From CAZHFA01 sp964534945 (GTDB taxonomy: Bacteria; Bdellovibrionota_C; UBA2361; CAKMMH01), in the NCBI GenBank assembly GCA_964534945.1, contig CAZHSB010000016.1, positions 1 to 31,468 of the forward strand: a DNA stretch of 31,468 bases, written 5' to 3'. Position numbers and translations under genes: made by a program. Of this stretch, positions 1 through 6,643 are shown piece after piece. Numbering within the stretch: the first letter of the stretch is position 1; each line of letters begins with the position of its first letter. The notes under the pieces are model-generated. The model was given only the letters and a program-made list of their open reading frames with translations, made no database searches and was not told where the DNA came from.

Positions 1-623
1 CGAACACGTTTACGAAAACTTATACACCAAGTAATACCTTTACTGGAACGTACACCCCGTCGAACACGTTTACCAAGACATATACACCGTCGAATACATC
101 GACAGAAACATATACGCCATCGCACACATTTACCAAGACGTACACTCCAAGCAACACATTTACAGAAACATATACGCCATCAAATACATTTACGAAAACC
201 TATATCCCAAGTGAAACGCTCACGGAAACAATGACAGTAACATTAACAGCTACTATTGTTGCTGGCGAAAAAATAGTTGTTCCAAATACAATTTTGGAGG
301 AGCCATATGTAGATAAAAAAGTAAAGAATAATGTAAGAATAAAATTTGAAGATTTTGTTGGTGCGTCATTAAATGACCCTAAAAAAGTAGATCCTAAAGC
401 AAAATACCAGTATTTAATTCATATAAGAAAAATAAAAAGGTTGGGAGTTAAAGATGAAAGATATAGGCTTGGAAAGAGAAAACTAACATTAAAGAAGACT
501 AACGTACATACGTTTAAAAAATTAGATACAGGTGTTTATTCGATAAGATATCGAGTCTTAATAACAAAAGATAACATTACTAAAAAAACAAAATGGAGTG
601 GCAAGAATTTGATTGTTTTCTAA
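1..623 (+). CDS. Thr/Ser/Pro-rich decapeptide-repeat protein, C-terminal part (5'-truncated by window edge)
   Basis: The reading frame is open from the first bases of the window (first full codon at 3), so the ATG at 231 is internal and the true start lies upstream. The visible N-terminal part is about eight 10-residue units of consensus NTFTxTYTPS. A C-terminal segment of about 125 residues follows that is rich in Lys and predicted beta strand, with an alternating Tyr/Ile/Arg pattern near the end that resembles an Ig- or fibronectin-III-like sandwich. No membrane anchor is visible at the C-terminus. The repeat DNA is clearly richer in G+C (many acg, ccg, tcg codons) than the C-terminal part and the rest of the window. 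A surface or secreted stalk-like protein is plausible, but no family was recognised. It is separated from the T3SS operon by about 300 bp containing a palindromic element. Confidence 0.7.
   Translation, partial: NTFTKTYTPSNTFTGTYTPSNTFTKTYTPSNTSTETYTPSHTFTKTYTPSNTFTETYTPSNTFTKTYIPSETLTETMTVTLTATIVAGEKIVVPNTILEEPYVDKKVKNNVRIKFEDFVGASLNDPKKVDPKAKYQYLIHIRKIKRLGVKDERYRLGKRKLTLKKTNVHTFKKLDTGVYSIRYRVLITKDNITKKTKWSGKNLIVF
3..242 (+). repeat. Eight 30-bp tandem repeats encoding NTFTxTYTPS decapeptides
   Basis: Units begin at 3, 33, 63, 93, 123, 153, 183 and 213; the last is degenerate. They are in frame with the CDS. The fifth residue runs K, G, K, E, K, E, K, E, so a 60-bp (20-residue) higher-order period with alternating positive and negative charge sits on the 30-bp unit. 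Synonymous differences between copies (for example aac/aat, acg/aca) show that the array is not freshly amplified. Confidence 0.9.
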
Positions 624-664
624 ATAATTTTTATTGATAGGTAAAAATTTTTAGAAAAATTTTA

Positions 665-780
665 GGACATACCAACTTTTTCATTAGACACCTCCTGTTT
701 TTCAAATTCTTACCGCAGACTGAAGGTCTGCGACAAAAATTCAAAAACAAAGGAGGTGCCTACCCAAAAAGTGGGTGTCC
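665..780. mobile_element. MITE-like imperfect palindrome of about 116 bp
   Basis: The left half begins GGACATACCAAC and the right half ends GTGGGTGTCC. The halves are imperfect reverse complements along almost their entire length, including an outer CACCTCCT/AGGAGGTG block and a central 7-bp stem CGCAGAC (714-720) / GTCTGCG (726-732). It encodes no protein. Long near-symmetrical arms with a tiny loop are typical of non-autonomous miniature transposable elements or fused terminal inverted repeats of an insertion sequence. No convincing target-site duplication is visible. A large bidirectional terminator is an alternative, but the length and the well-conserved outer blocks argue for a mobile origin. 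Confidence 0.5.
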
Positions 781-821
781 AGTATTTTTTATTTATCCCA
801 GGTGTGTCCTGTATTTTTTTC

Positions 822-850
822 AGTATTTTTTTTATAAAAATACTCTTTTT
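822..850 (+). terminator. A/T-rich hairpin with T-run
   Basis: A perfect 9-bp stem AGTATTTTT (822-830) / AAAAATACT (836-844) with a 5-nt loop is followed by CTTTTT. It lies between the MITE-like palindrome and the T3SS leader and may stop transcription coming from the left. The stem has little G+C, so termination would be weak. Confidence 0.3.
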
Positions 851-856
851 AGGAAA

Positions 857-921
857 CTTCTTAAAAATGTTTTCGATGTAATACATGTGTGAAGTGTAAG
901 ATTGTTGATATTTTTAAGAAG
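857..921 (+). promoter_or_regulatory. Perfect 12-bp inverted repeat abutting the sctI ribosome binding site
   Basis: CTTCTTAAAAAT (857-868) and ATTTTTAAGAAG (910-921) are exact reverse complements separated by 41 nt. The right arm ends on the first G of the sctI Shine-Dalgarno run GGGGGAAAG (921-929), directly before the ATG at 930. In the mRNA the stem would place a helix at the edge of the ribosome binding site. A low-GC stem in this place could act as a temperature-sensitive or ligand-sensitive translational gate. It could instead be an operator for a dimeric repressor. Confidence 0.5.
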
Positions 922-929
922 GGGGAAAG

Positions 930-1208
930 ATGCAGGTAAATTTTTCTAACTTTATGCAAAGTGTTGGACTCGATAGTAAAGTATTAAATTCCGTAGATTC
1001 AGGTAGCAAATTCTCAAATTATTTATCTTCAGTAAAATCTTCTAATGTTAAAAAGATTGATAATGAGCAAAATAAATCTTTGGGAGAATTGAAAAATATC
1101 ATGGAATGTCAAATAAAACTTCATGATCTTTCAATGAAAGTTGAGCTAGTTTCAAGAGTGGCAGAAGCTGGGGTAAATAGTGTAAGAAAACTTCAAAATG
1201 GAATTTAA
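930..1208 (+). CDS. sctI: Type III secretion inner rod protein, SctI/YscI-like
   Basis: This is a 92-residue protein without signal peptide or membrane segment. Residues about 58-92 match the conserved C-terminal helix of inner rod proteins (SctI, YscI, EscI, PrgJ): an amphipathic run with SMKVELVSRVAEAG followed by a short RKLQNG tail. The N-terminal half is polar and Ser-rich, as usual in this poorly conserved family. A strong Shine-Dalgarno sequence (GGGGGAAAG) fixes the start. It is the first gene of a T3SS operon, and six bases separate its stop from the next start. The needle subunit SctF is the alternative, since the two families are related, but the C-terminal helix looks more like SctI. 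Confidence 0.7.
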   Translation: MQVNFSNFMQSVGLDSKVLNSVDSGSKFSNYLSSVKSSNVKKIDNEQNKSLGELKNIMECQIKLHDLSMKVELVSRVAEAGVNSVRKLQNGI

Positions 1209-1214
1209 TGCATA

Positions 1215-2117
1215 ATGGAAGATCAAGATTTTCTTACTAGAAAATATGAATATGATTCTATCCAAAAATTAAATTTAGAAATTTTGCTAAAAGAGGAAAA
1301 TAATAAATTTTTAAGGACAAAAGAAAACGTAGATAAAAAAAATAAAAACTTTGAAAAAATAAGGCAAGAATTTATTGAAAATAAAAACATTAGCGAAAAA
1401 GATATAAAAACTAATTTAGAATTTTTACAAAAAAGAATTATCGATAAATCAAATGATCTAGAAAAAAATAAAAAATTACTTTGTGAACTTAATATAAAAA
1501 AAGAAAAATTATTTTTAGAACTTAATAAATCAAATAAAAGTTTAGAGATAATTTATAAAAAAATAGAAGATATCGCCTTAAATAAAAAAATCCAAAAAGA
1601 AAACATCTCTGAAGCAGATACAATAGAAAAATTATTAGTAAATAAAAATTCAAAAAAAGAAGATGAACCATCAATAACTTCTAGTGATGATAAAGATTTT
1701 ATTGACCCAACATTTTCAAATAATTTATGCGATGAAAGTACGCAAAATGATTTTTATTTAAAAAATGAAGTTAATCTAACTACAACATTTGATTTTAATG
1801 ATGGTGGACAGGGAAAGCATGAGCAATATCAAGAATGTTATATGTCTTTTGAAAAATTTAAAGATAGAATAGATAATTTTAAAGCACAATCCACTCCAGA
1901 TTCAAAATCTTTAACGCTTGAATATCAATCAGAATCAGGGGCACTTTACAGCATAGATTTATCAGAAAATGTCACGTTAATAGATATTAATATTTCAATT
2001 AATTCTTACAAAGATTACTTAAATTTAAAAAAAGAAAGAATGCAAATTATATCTTCTCTAAAAGAAAGGGGCATAAGTGTAAAAAATATTAATTTAAGAC
2101 AAAGGGCGTTAATATGA
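1215..2117 (+). CDS. Probable T3SS stalk/needle-length composite protein (SctO-like coiled coil plus SctP-like C-terminus)
   Basis: The 300-residue product has three parts. Residues 1-130 are a continuous Lys/Glu/Asn-rich coiled coil, as in SctO/FliJ stalk proteins. Residues 131-210 are an acidic, Ser/Asn-rich linker that looks disordered. Residues about 232-300 alternate beta strand and helix, ending in a helix with the pattern LKERGISVKNINL, which resembles the T3S4 substrate-specificity-switch domain at the C-terminus of SctP/FliK. In many T3SS operons sctO and sctP lie in this order just before sctQ and sctR; here one gene fills the place of both and sctQ is absent. The ATGA overlap with sctR indicates translational coupling. 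The fold assignments come from pattern and position, not a clear sequence match. Confidence 0.5.
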   Translation: MEDQDFLTRKYEYDSIQKLNLEILLKEENNKFLRTKENVDKKNKNFEKIRQEFIENKNISEKDIKTNLEFLQKRIIDKSNDLEKNKKLLCELNIKKEKLFLELNKSNKSLEIIYKKIEDIALNKKIQKENISEADTIEKLLVNKNSKKEDEPSITSSDDKDFIDPTFSNNLCDESTQNDFYLKNEVNLTTTFDFNDGGQGKHEQYQECYMSFEKFKDRIDNFKAQSTPDSKSLTLEYQSESGALYSIDLSENVTLIDINISINSYKDYLNLKKERMQIISSLKERGISVKNINLRQRALI

Positions 2118-2887
2118 ATTTTCAATCTTCGATAAATCCATTTTGGTTTATATTTATTACGTTTGCAGTCGCATTAATCCCTATAATTTTGGGTGTTTGT
2201 ACGTCATATTTAAAAATTAGTATAGTTTTAACTTTGCTTAGAAATGGTTTTGGTACACAACAATTTCCCGGAAATATTTTAATTCTAGTTTTATCTTTTT
2301 CCCTTAGCTTATTTATAATGTTCCCTGTATATCAAGAATCAATTGAAATATCTAAGGAATTTCAAAATAAAAAGTTTTCAGAATTTAGCATGAAAGATGC
2401 CATAAATGTTTTTAAAAAAATATCAATTCCTTGGAAGAAATTTATGATACAACATTCAGGAGAAAAAGAGATGCTTGTTTTAAGGGGATTAAGAGAAGAT
2501 TTTTTAAAAGAACAATCTAAAAATAACGAGAAAATAGATATAAAAAATGATAAAGATACAAAAAAAACAAATAATAAAAAAATAAAGTTAAAAGAGAAAA
2601 AAGAGAAAATTACTCCTAAAAAAATAGCAGAAAACCAAGAAGAAGATTTTCCAATAGTTTTATTGTCTTTTTTATTTTCAGAATTAAAAGAAGCTTTCGC
2701 AATGAGCGTAAGCTTGTTAATTCCATTTTTAATTATTGATATTATTGTCGCAAATATATTGGTTGGACTTGGAATGTATATGCTAAGCCCATCTCTTATT
2801 TCTTTGCCAATAAAAATTTTAATTTTTGTTTTAATTGATGGTTGGTTATTACTTGGAAAATCTTTGATTTTTTCTTATGGGATGTAA
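2114..2887 (+). CDS. sctR: T3SS export apparatus protein SctR (YscR/FliP family)
   Basis: SctR is the main subunit of the SctRST export-gate complex in the inner membrane. Residues 10-75 carry two membrane segments and the family signature TSYLKISIVLTLLRNGFGTQQ-like block at about 30-50. Residues 186-215 carry the second signature (FSELKEAFAMSV, then IPFLIIDIIVANIL), and 229-254 the terminal hydrophobic hairpin with VLIDGW. Between them, at about 131-178, sits a highly charged Lys/Asp/Asn-rich stretch far longer than the short connector usual in the family, making the protein 257 residues rather than about 215-220. Its start overlaps the upstream stop (ATGA) and its end overlaps the extended reading frame of sctS. 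Confidence 0.93.
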   Translation: MNFQSSINPFWFIFITFAVALIPIILGVCTSYLKISIVLTLLRNGFGTQQFPGNILILVLSFSLSLFIMFPVYQESIEISKEFQNKKFSEFSMKDAINVFKKISIPWKKFMIQHSGEKEMLVLRGLREDFLKEQSKNNEKIDIKNDKDTKKTNNKKIKLKEKKEKITPKKIAENQEEDFPIVLLSFLFSELKEAFAMSVSLLIPFLIIDIIVANILVGLGMYMLSPSLISLPIKILIFVLIDGWLLLGKSLIFSYGM

Positions 2888-2891
2888 AAAA

Positions 2892-3155
2892 ATGAATGTA
2901 GATTTTTTATCAAAAGGTATTTTTATAATAATTATTGTTTCTGGAATCCCACTTTTAATAAGTGGAATCTTTTCCATTATATTGGCATTTATTCAAACAA
3001 TTACGCAAGTGCAAGAACAAAGCCTATCATATCTTGTAAAATGTTTAACCGTATTTGTTGTTTTTTATTTTTGTTTTCCATATTTCCAAAGTTTAATATT
3101 TGATTTTTTTAATATGGCTTTCGAAGAAATAATAAAGCAAGGAAGATTAAATTAA
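2892..3155 (+). CDS. sctS: T3SS export apparatus protein SctS (YscS/FliQ family)
   Basis: This small protein has two transmembrane helices. The region ISGIFSIILAFIQTITQVQEQSLSY matches the conserved core of SctS/FliQ (the usual form has Q-T-Q-I-QEQTL). I prefer the ATG at 2892, giving 87 residues, the normal family length; GGGA at 2879-2882 could be its ribosome binding site. An in-frame ATG at 2877 would add five residues and overlap the end of sctR, but lacks a Shine-Dalgarno sequence. The stop overlaps the sctT start by one base (TAATG). With SctR and SctT it forms the helical export gate. Confidence 0.92.
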   Translation: MNVDFLSKGIFIIIIVSGIPLLISGIFSIILAFIQTITQVQEQSLSYLVKCLTVFVVFYFCFPYFQSLIFDFFNMAFEEIIKQGRLN

Positions 3156-3811
3156 TGATTGGTGTTGAAGAATATTTAAATAGTTTTTTTTCTTTTTTTA
3201 TAAGATTTGTATCTTTTTTGATCTTAATTCCAATAGCAGGTGGCATTAGCTCATTTGTAACAAAAATGATTTTATCCTTTTTATTTGCGTACATCGCTGT
3301 TTTTGAATGTGGATTAACACAAACAACAAATAATTATTTTTATGAAATCTTAATTGGATTTTCATTTTCTGCAAAAATTTTTGCAAAAATTTATATTATA
3401 ACAGTAATAGCAGAATTCTTTGATGCTGGAAGAGGAGCTAATACTTCATATGTTTTAAACCCCACTTTTGGAGAATCTCAATCATATTTATCAATTTTTG
3501 CAGATAAATATATATGGCTTCTTTGGCTTTTAATGGGAGGATTAGAAGAAAGTTTTAAAGGCGTATTAGACGTAACATATTTTAATCTTGAAAATCAAAT
3601 TTTAAATAATACATTATTTGAATTTATTTTAGAATCTTTAATGCTTGCTTTTAAAAATTCTCTTTCGTTTTTATTGGTTTTCTTTTTTTGTGATATATCT
3701 TTATGCTTTATCGCTAAAATTTTAAATAAATGGCAGATTTATACAGATTTATTTATTCTTAAAACGGTAGTTGGATTTTGTATCTTACTTAATTTTATAT
3801 CGTCATACTAG
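3155..3811 (+). CDS. sctT: T3SS export apparatus protein SctT (YscT/FliR family), short
   Basis: The protein has 218 residues with six or more hydrophobic segments. The central motif around residues 68-95, with EILIGFSFSAKIFAKIYIITVIAEFFDAGRG in outline, corresponds to the conserved E-x-x-x-G and G-x-x-I-D-x-x-RG region of SctT/FliR; the usual Gln/Asp before the Arg is preserved as DAGRG. It is about 40 residues shorter than the usual 255-265, mainly in the C-terminal part. It begins by one-base overlap with sctS, as expected for translationally coupled R-S-T genes. The autoprotease gene sctU, often next, is not here, so the rest of the T3SS must be encoded elsewhere. Confidence 0.9.
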   Translation: MIGVEEYLNSFFSFFIRFVSFLILIPIAGGISSFVTKMILSFLFAYIAVFECGLTQTTNNYFYEILIGFSFSAKIFAKIYIITVIAEFFDAGRGANTSYVLNPTFGESQSYLSIFADKYIWLLWLLMGGLEESFKGVLDVTYFNLENQILNNTLFEFILESLMLAFKNSLSFLLVFFFCDISLCFIAKILNKWQIYTDLFILKTVVGFCILLNFISSY

Positions 3812-3930
3812 AAATTTTTACATAAAGATTTTTGTGGTAATTTGCTCTTTTTTGTTTTATTCTACCTAGCGTCGTAGTAGATGTAAGTTTTGGCTTTTGT
3901 AAAAATTTAAAAAATTGGAGGTTGCTTTTA

Positions 3931-4770
3931 ATGAAGTTTCATAATCAAAATGTAGATGTTTTTTTCCCGAAAAATAATGAAAAAGAAGTTGATAGCGTAG
4001 ATTTTTTGGCAATTGGTGCGCATCAAGACGATATTGAAATAATGTCTTTCCCTCCAATATTAGAGGCTTATCATTCAGATAAAAGATTTGCTGCTGTAAC
4101 GTGCACTGACGGTGCTGGTTCCCCAAGCTCTGGCCCTTATGCTACTTTTACGCGAGAAGAAATGATAGAGTGTAGAAAGCAAGAAGAGAAAAATGCCGCA
4201 AAACTTGGAGATTATACATTTTTAATTCAATTAGGTTATACAAGTAATGAGGCGCGATCAAAGGAATACAATGAATTTATTGTAAAAGATTTGGAGCAGA
4301 TTATATTAAAATATCGTCCTAAAAGAATTTACACGCATAATCCTTTTGATAAACATAAAACACATTTATCGATATTTTCTGCTACAATGAAAGCCTTACA
4401 TAATATTTTAGGTCATTATGCGCCAATGAAAGTTTATGGTGGAGAATGCTGGAGAGATTTAGACTGGATTCCTGATGGTATGAAAGAAAACGTTTCTATA
4501 GGAAATGATATCACTTTATTAGAAATATTGCTTGGTACATATCAATCACAAGTGGCAAGTGGAAAAAGATACGATAAGGCTGCTGTGGCTAGATTACAAG
4601 CAAATTCAACTTATGCAGATCCGTATTCGTTAGATAAAAGCAATTATGTATCGTGTTTTTTAGACTTAACAGAAGTCGCATTAAATCATGTAACACTTGA
4701 GGCTTATGTAGAAAAGTTTTTAAAATTTTTTGAAAATGAAGTGAGCGAAAATATAAAGAATTTGCCGTAA
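3931..4770 (+). CDS. PIG-L/LmbE family N-acetylglucosaminyl deacetylase
   Basis: The product is a zinc-dependent deacetylase-fold protein of 279 residues. The metal-binding motif AHQDDIE (residues 30-36) is the family AHPDDE with Pro replaced by Gln. A C-terminal His motif (HNPFDKHKTH) supplies the remaining ligand and catalytic histidines. I chose the ATG at 3931, nine bases after GGAGG (3917-3921); an in-frame TTG at 3922 is too close to that site. Family members remove acetyl from GlcNAc-linked substrates. The gene is followed 43 bp later by nagB, so it may act as a GlcNAc-6-phosphate deacetylase in place of NagA and feed GlcN-6-P to NagB; this is inference, supported by known NagB-PIG-L fusions in other bacteria. 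Confidence 0.85.
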   Translation: MKFHNQNVDVFFPKNNEKEVDSVDFLAIGAHQDDIEIMSFPPILEAYHSDKRFAAVTCTDGAGSPSSGPYATFTREEMIECRKQEEKNAAKLGDYTFLIQLGYTSNEARSKEYNEFIVKDLEQIILKYRPKRIYTHNPFDKHKTHLSIFSATMKALHNILGHYAPMKVYGGECWRDLDWIPDGMKENVSIGNDITLLEILLGTYQSQVASGKRYDKAAVARLQANSTYADPYSLDKSNYVSCFLDLTEVALNHVTLEAYVEKFLKFFENEVSENIKNLP

Positions 4771-4813
4771 TTAATATAATATAAATTAGTAATCTTTTTA
4801 AAGGGGAAAATAT

Positions 4814-5584
4814 ATGGAAGTCATTATAGTAGATAATCAAGACCAAGGTAGCGTTTTGGGAGCATCGTTTATCGCAAATGTTATGAAGAAAAAAAACAAT
4901 GCTGTTTTAGGGTTGGCAACAGGAAAGACTCCAATACTTTTATATGAAGAGCTAGTTAGGTTATACAGAATAGGTGAGCTGGATTTTTCAAATATAAAAA
5001 GTTTTAATCTTGATGAATATTATAAGGTGGAACCGATACATACAGGATCTTACCATTATTTTATGAATTATCATTTATTTTCAAAAGTGAATATTAAAAA
5101 AGAAAATGTACATGTTCCAAATGGCTTGACAGATGATGTGGAAAAAGAGTGCGTTGATTATGAAAATAGTATAAAAAAAGCAGGAGGAGTTGATATACAA
5201 CTTTTAGGGATAGGACGTGATGGGCACATTGGCTTTAATGAACCATCATGCTCACTAACATCGAGAACTCGCCTTGAAACATTAACAGAAGATACTAGAG
5301 AGGCAAATCTTTCTGATTTTGGAAAGCAAGAACTTGTTCCATATCATGCAGTTACAATGGGAATTGGTACAATAATGGAATCAAGGGAAATTGTTTTATT
5401 AGGCTTTGGTAAAAGCAAAGCTGATGCCATTGCAGGTTGTGTCGAAGGACCTGTTAGCGCAATGTGCCCATCATCAATTTTACAAATGCACAATAACGTA
5501 AAAATAATAATTGATAATGAGGCCGCTTCAAAACTTACCAAGGTTGATTATTACAAATGTAAATATACTTATAAAAGTAAATAA
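4814..5584 (+). CDS. nagB: Glucosamine-6-phosphate deaminase
   Basis: NagB converts glucosamine-6-phosphate to fructose-6-phosphate and ammonia. The 256-residue length fits the family. Visible motifs are LATGKTP near residue 35 (phosphate-binding loop), NLDEYY near 70 (catalytic Asp) and GIGRDGHIGFNEP near 136 (catalytic His and ring-opening residues). AAAGGGGA ahead of the ATG is a clear ribosome binding site. The pairing with a PIG-L deacetylase suggests use of chitin- or peptidoglycan-derived amino sugar. No PTS or other transport gene is adjacent. Confidence 0.95.
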   Translation: MEVIIVDNQDQGSVLGASFIANVMKKKNNAVLGLATGKTPILLYEELVRLYRIGELDFSNIKSFNLDEYYKVEPIHTGSYHYFMNYHLFSKVNIKKENVHVPNGLTDDVEKECVDYENSIKKAGGVDIQLLGIGRDGHIGFNEPSCSLTSRTRLETLTEDTREANLSDFGKQELVPYHAVTMGIGTIMESREIVLLGFGKSKADAIAGCVEGPVSAMCPSSILQMHNNVKIIIDNEAASKLTKVDYYKCKYTYKSK

Positions 5585-5634
5585 AATTAATTTATCCCTA
5601 TAAAAAAGAGTAAAATTACTAGGTTAAAAGGGGC

Positions 5635-5662
5635 TTGAGCTTCTTATAGAATTAATTATAAT
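5635..5662 (+). promoter_or_regulatory. Sigma70-type promoter for the FHA/heptosyltransferase genes
   Basis: TTGAGC (5635-5640) and TATAAT (5657-5662) are separated by 16 bp, 31 bp before the ATG at 5693. The -10 box is a perfect consensus, although AT-rich sequence produces such matches easily. It would drive the FHA protein and the closely spaced heptosyltransferase. Confidence 0.5.
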
Positions 5663-5692
5663 ACTTAAGGTTTTTGTTTTTTAGGTACTACT

Positions 5693-6631
5693 ATGGCGAT
5701 AAAAGTTTCGTGCATTAAAGATAAGCAGATTGTTGCTCAAGAGGAGCTTCAAGTTGGCTCTCTTATACTAGGCAGAGAGGGAAATCTAGATATAATAAAA
5801 GATGAAACAGGGATTTCAAGAGAGCATGCGCAAATAATTATTTTAGAAAATTTTTTATTATTAAAAGACCTTAATAGTACAAATGGTTCATGGTTAGATG
5901 ATAAAAAGGCTATTCCCGAGGAATGGATTGCTGCGCAATATCCTTGTTTAATTCAAATTGCAAATGTTTTCTTAACATTTGATCAAGATACAAATTATAT
6001 TCCAGAAGAAATTTTTGGTGCTTTGGCTGTATTTAAAGGAGATTCTTTTTTTAAAGATTTTCCATTAAATAAACTTGGTAAATCTTTAGTCGTTGGAGGA
6101 TTGGGAGCTTTTATTGACATCTCAAATTCTCGTGCAAAATCAGATAGACCTGTTTTGGTTATTGAGCGTAGGGCAAAAGATTTAGTTGCATATAGTATTT
6201 CTAAAACACTTCCATTTTCAGTAAACGGAGAAAATGCAGAAGATAGGGTGTCGTTAAAAAATCAAGATAGGGTACAAATAGAAGATTATACAATTTACGT
6301 GGTTATTTTTGATAAAGAGCGTGAGATAAGAAATCAAGAAACTTTTAATTTCACAAGTGATACATCGGAAAACAATGACACGGGAAGTATTGCAAGTTTA
6401 AAATCTTGGGAAGATAGCGACTTTGATGTTACAGATGTCCTTACTAATAAAATGGCTGGAAGAACTGATACTTTTAAAAAGAATGATCCTTTAGCAAGGC
6501 AAGATTTTAATAAATTTGAAAATGAACAAAGAAGAAGCAATTATGAAGCATTAGAAAAGAAAATTTTTTTATATTGTAGTGCAGTTTGCATCTTGATATT
6601 AATTGTCATGTTTATTTTTTTCTTGATATAG
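5693..6631 (+). CDS. Tail-anchored FHA-domain protein
   Basis: Residues about 22-100 form an FHA phosphothreonine-binding domain, with GRE, SREHAQI and the DLNSTNGSW motif whose Ser and Asn contact phosphopeptide. A second region, about 120-220, has FHA-like strand spacing (VNGENAEDRVSLKNQDRVQIEDY) but lacks the S-x-x-H motif, so it may be a degenerate second FHA. A polar acidic linker follows. A single hydrophobic helix at the extreme C-terminus (about 292-312) would anchor the protein in the inner membrane with its domains in the cytoplasm. In T3SS, SctD has a cytoplasmic FHA fold, but its periplasmic domain is absent here, so this is not a normal SctD. A role in phospho-signalling with the kinase at 22483 is possible. 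Confidence 0.85.
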   Translation: MAIKVSCIKDKQIVAQEELQVGSLILGREGNLDIIKDETGISREHAQIIILENFLLLKDLNSTNGSWLDDKKAIPEEWIAAQYPCLIQIANVFLTFDQDTNYIPEEIFGALAVFKGDSFFKDFPLNKLGKSLVVGGLGAFIDISNSRAKSDRPVLVIERRAKDLVAYSISKTLPFSVNGENAEDRVSLKNQDRVQIEDYTIYVVIFDKEREIRNQETFNFTSDTSENNDTGSIASLKSWEDSDFDVTDVLTNKMAGRTDTFKKNDPLARQDFNKFENEQRRSNYEALEKKIFLYCSAVCILILIVMFIFFLI

Positions 6632-6643
6632 TTTTATTTCAAA

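Noticed and set aside
3..242. CRISPR-like regular repeats at the left edge.
   Set aside because: The 30-bp units are contiguous without spacers, in frame and coding.
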